From Hemibagrus wyckioides (lineage: Eukaryota > Chordata > Actinopteri > Siluriformes > Bagridae), in the NCBI RefSeq assembly GCF_019097595.1, contig NC_080727.1, positions 5,412,001 through 5,476,000 on the forward strand: 64,000 nt of DNA. Reading direction: 5' to 3'. The translations under genes were made by a program, and so were the position numbers. Below are positions 61,335 to 64,000 of this stretch, piece after piece. Under the pieces are notes generated by a model. That model ran no database searches. It was given only the letters and a program-made list of their open reading frames with translations, and was not told the origin of the DNA. The stretch's first letter is position 1, and each line of letters opens with the position of its first letter.

Positions 61335-63179
61335 CACGTGTATTTTTAAAAAACAGTGGGCTCGGCGAGATGTGGTAAAAAAAAAAAAAAAAGCTGGGAC
61401 GCTTCGGATTAGCAAAGGACACGCAGTGCATGTGGAAAAAAATTTCACATATATCTGATGAAGACCGAGTAAACACGGACTGTAAAAAGCTTATGGAACC
61501 ATGAAAGGAAAACTATATAAACATACTGCATACAAATCTCATGTACAACATGAATATGAAATGTGAATGAAATATAAATAAGGCAGGGTGGTGTGAATTA
61601 TTTTAGGTCTGTGTCTGGCTCGATACTGTGCTTATTTTTGTGTTATAATCATGTTATAAAACAACGAACAGCCGACACGATCTAACGTGTGATTAACAAT
61701 GGCAGTCAAAGCAGATGGCTCTGCACTGTGAAAATCCCTACAAACATGTTCCTACAAAACAAGTAACCTGATAAAACCATCTGAAACCGGAGATAAAACT
61801 TGAGTGAGAAGGTCAGTGCCAGGAGCATCCAACATTCTAGCAACGGCTAGCTAGGCAAAGGTAAAGGAATAGCCCTAAACCCGGGATATTCTTCTTGGTG
61901 ACGATGGTTAATGACAATAAGATTGTCAAAAACAAAAACAACATACTGTACCTACAGCTTTTGAGAAGTGTTTTTTTGAAAGTAAGCTACCTAAGGTAAT
62001 GAGTGTAGGTAGTTAAAATTACCTAGCTAACTTTTCATGAACAATATTTAAACCAAAGATACATAAACAGAGCTTTATGAAATGTTCTGTGACAAATCCC
62101 TGAATGATTAATACTACTTTAAAAAAAACACACACTCACTCACACACAGAACTCATTTTGAAAAAGAAAGTCATCCCTCACCTCAATACTGGAAAATATT
62201 ACTAACAAAGCTAATTATTGCTTAAAGCGATGGTGCTCTATTGAACCTACACCGAATAAACTGCACTAATACTATTTAGGCTGCACTCTAAAACCCGAGC
62301 TAGAAATGATGTACAGCTCTAGTATACTAAAAATACAGATGTTCGAAAAGGTGCTAGTGTGTGCTTGGAAGACACCAGGAATACTCTAACAGCTTATTAG
62401 ATTAGGAGAAGCTTGCATACATGCATATATTTCAATACAAATTGCGAGCATGTACAGAAATGCATTAAATGTTCGTTTGCTTGTTGTATAAGTCTGTCAG
62501 CATCTTAAGATAAAGATGTGTATTTTCACAGTAAATCAATCAGTTCCCTTTCATTTCAATTGTTACTATCCGACTTTAGACATAGTCAGATTTATAAAAC
62601 AATCTGAGCTTACACAATAGTCGGTAGCCATAGATACAGAAGTATTGGCATCAAGACGGAATTGTCGTAACGGTGCGTCCCGAGTTCAAAATGTGCACTT
62701 TTTAAACTAGCATTTGGTTTAGTTTTGAAGCTTCCGAACCTGGCGTTATATGTACATTCAAAAAAACGTAAGGCACGTGAGTGGGTATGGGTCTCCCAAC
62801 AGGTTTCCTCAAGGAACTCTGGGTTCCTTCCGCCCCCAAAAAGATACCATTAGCTTTAGTGGATATGCAATTATGCAAATGTGGGCATCCATGATGTGCC
62901 TGCAAGGGGGTATACCTAAGAAAGTCTTTGGATAAAAAAAGCAAACCATGACCAGGATTAAGCGGTTGAAATCAAGAGACACTATGAGCACTGTATGTAC
63001 ATCAAGCTTCTGTAACTGCATAGGCCAAAAAAATGGTTAAAACAGCCCAGTAAATGTGTGCTTCTGTGTAAGTGCGTTGTCGTAATGCATCAAGCTTTAG
63101 TTGTTTTAAACAGCCCTGAATGTGCAATTATGCAAAGTATATACTGCTCATCGCCTGAAAAAAATTAGAAACAACAGCA
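61335..63179 (-). other. MYORG: Probable 3' UTR of MYORG
   Basis: The segment follows the MYORG stop codon on the minus strand, holds no recognised transposon or long simple repeat apart from short runs, and has no convincing open frame. Its length depends on the polyadenylation site. Confidence 0.4.
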
Positions 63180-64000
63180 TCACTGAACCCAAAGAAAATA
63201 TGCAATCTCATCAAGATCCACAGCATAATCTGTGAGATGCATAGGTTCTTTATTATCATAACGCTCGCCCTTGTAGCTCCTCCAGTGGCCAGCCGGGAGG
63301 TAGATATCCCGTTCCTGCTTGCCAGGTTCCAGCACTGGTGCCACCATCAGGTCATCTCCTATGAGAAACTGCGAGTCTACCCCGTAAGCCGTCTCATCAC
63401 CGGTGGCTATCCACCACAAAGGACGGATGATGGGGTCACCGGTGTTTAGCACCTCCCCTGCTAGCTCCAGAACTCTGGGGGCAACCAATGTCTCATGGAG
63501 TGCTGTGAAGCGCCGGGCGATGGCTACCACCTCGTCGTCGTACTCCCATGGTGGGATGGAGAACTGCATGGCAGGCATGAAGGCAGAAAGCTCCAGCCAA
63601 CGTATGTACAGCTCGCGGTCAGGGAGTTTACCATTCCCATAGGTTCGGTTGGCGTATGCGTTGCCCCCGATCATGTCAGGCAGGATAAACTGGTAGCCGA
63701 GGATGCTGATGGTGAGGACAGTAGGGATGATGGACTTGAGTCCAAGCTCGTAGCCCCAAACCGAATCACGATCGTTGAGGCGGAAAAAGCAGGAGATGTT
63801 CTGTGAGCCGTAGCCCGCTCGCAGCTCCGCCCGTTCGTTGAATGGCAGGGCCATTTCTGTGTACCGGCGCGTGAACGTGCTAGGATCTGGAAGATGGACG
63901 TGTGTCCGGAACCGCCAGGGTAGGAAGTTTGTTTCACCAGCATCCAACTTGAAGGATGACACACCATATTTGGAGCGCAATGCTCGCAGATGGGAGGTGA
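63180..64000 (-). CDS. MYORG: MYORG, GH31 family alpha-glycosidase, C-terminal part (cut by window edge)
   Basis: This is the last 272 codons of MYORG (myogenesis-regulating glycosidase), a type II membrane glycoside hydrolase family 31 enzyme of the endoplasmic reticulum and Golgi; the mammalian enzyme is described as an alpha-galactosidase, and loss causes primary brain calcification in people. The frame is open to the window edge with no intron, so the start (roughly 440 residues upstream by human length) lies outside. The catalytic nucleophile is the Asp of FKLDAGE (63942-63944). The likely acid/base Asp is the first in NDRDSVWG (63771-63773), 57 residues on, which fits the human spacing as I recall it. 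Other conserved stretches are [33 protein letters not shown] and [16 protein letters not shown], then the beta-rich C-terminal domain ending [12 protein letters not shown] and TGA at 63180-63182. All residues expected for activity in this part are present. Fish can have two MYORG copies; which one this is cannot be told. Confidence 0.96.
   Translation of the reverse strand, partial: TSHLRALRSKYGVSSFKLDAGETNFLPWRFRTHVHLPDPSTFTRRYTEMALPFNERAELRAGYGSQNISCFFRLNDRDSVWGYELGLKSIIPTVLTISILGYQFILPDMIGGNAYANRTYGNGKLPDRELYIRWLELSAFMPAMQFSIPPWEYDDEVVAIARRFTALHETLVAPRVLELAGEVLNTGDPIIRPLWWIATGDETAYGVDSQFLIGDDLMVAPVLEPGKQERDIYLPAGHWRSYKGERYDNKEPMHLTDYAVDLDEIAYFLWVQ

Overview
The window looks like gene-poor vertebrate DNA, almost certainly from a teleost fish. 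It is AT-rich, dense in microsatellites and minisatellites, and carries several fish-type Tc1 transposons and fish-type interspersed repeats. The mix of repeat families suggests an otophysan such as a catfish, but that is recognition from memory and not a database result. No prokaryotic features (operons, ribosome binding sites, CRISPR) are present.

Only one host protein-coding gene is supported: the 3' part of MYORG (a glycoside hydrolase family 31 glycosidase), on the minus strand from the right edge of the window down to its stop codon at 63180. The ~1.85 kb beyond the stop is probably its 3' UTR. The only other intact long coding region is a Tc1 transposase (42925-43956, minus) inside a complete element with 31-bp inverted ends. 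That element sits inside an older element whose own ends are at about 42459 and 44215.

Layout: 0-8 kb holds an imperfect trinucleotide array, a 450-bp deletion derivative of a second Tc1 family beside a GATA array, and unique sequence. 8-19 kb has two inverted copies of one dispersed element, a local duplication, and SINE-like copies. 21.2-21.8 kb is a minisatellite with higher-order order. 24.5-30 kb holds interspersed repeats and AT arrays. 31.7-38.6 kb is the most unusual part: about 39 copies of a short conserved spacer separated by variable GTT tracts, edged by GAAA tracts, and bracketed by two related purine-rich arrays. 40.7-44.2 kb is a cluster of Tc1 elements. 47.8-48.8 kb is a 16-bp minisatellite, 55.2-55.5 kb a 21-bp minisatellite, 56.3-56.7 kb a third Tc1 family, and 58.8-59.7 kb a cluster of SINE-like repeats before MYORG.

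Between the repeats lie several blocks of complex, non-repetitive, mixed-composition sequence that could be conserved regulatory elements. Conservation cannot be judged from one sequence, so these are low-confidence calls. I found no new protein system; the best structural novelty is the 33-37 kb compound array.
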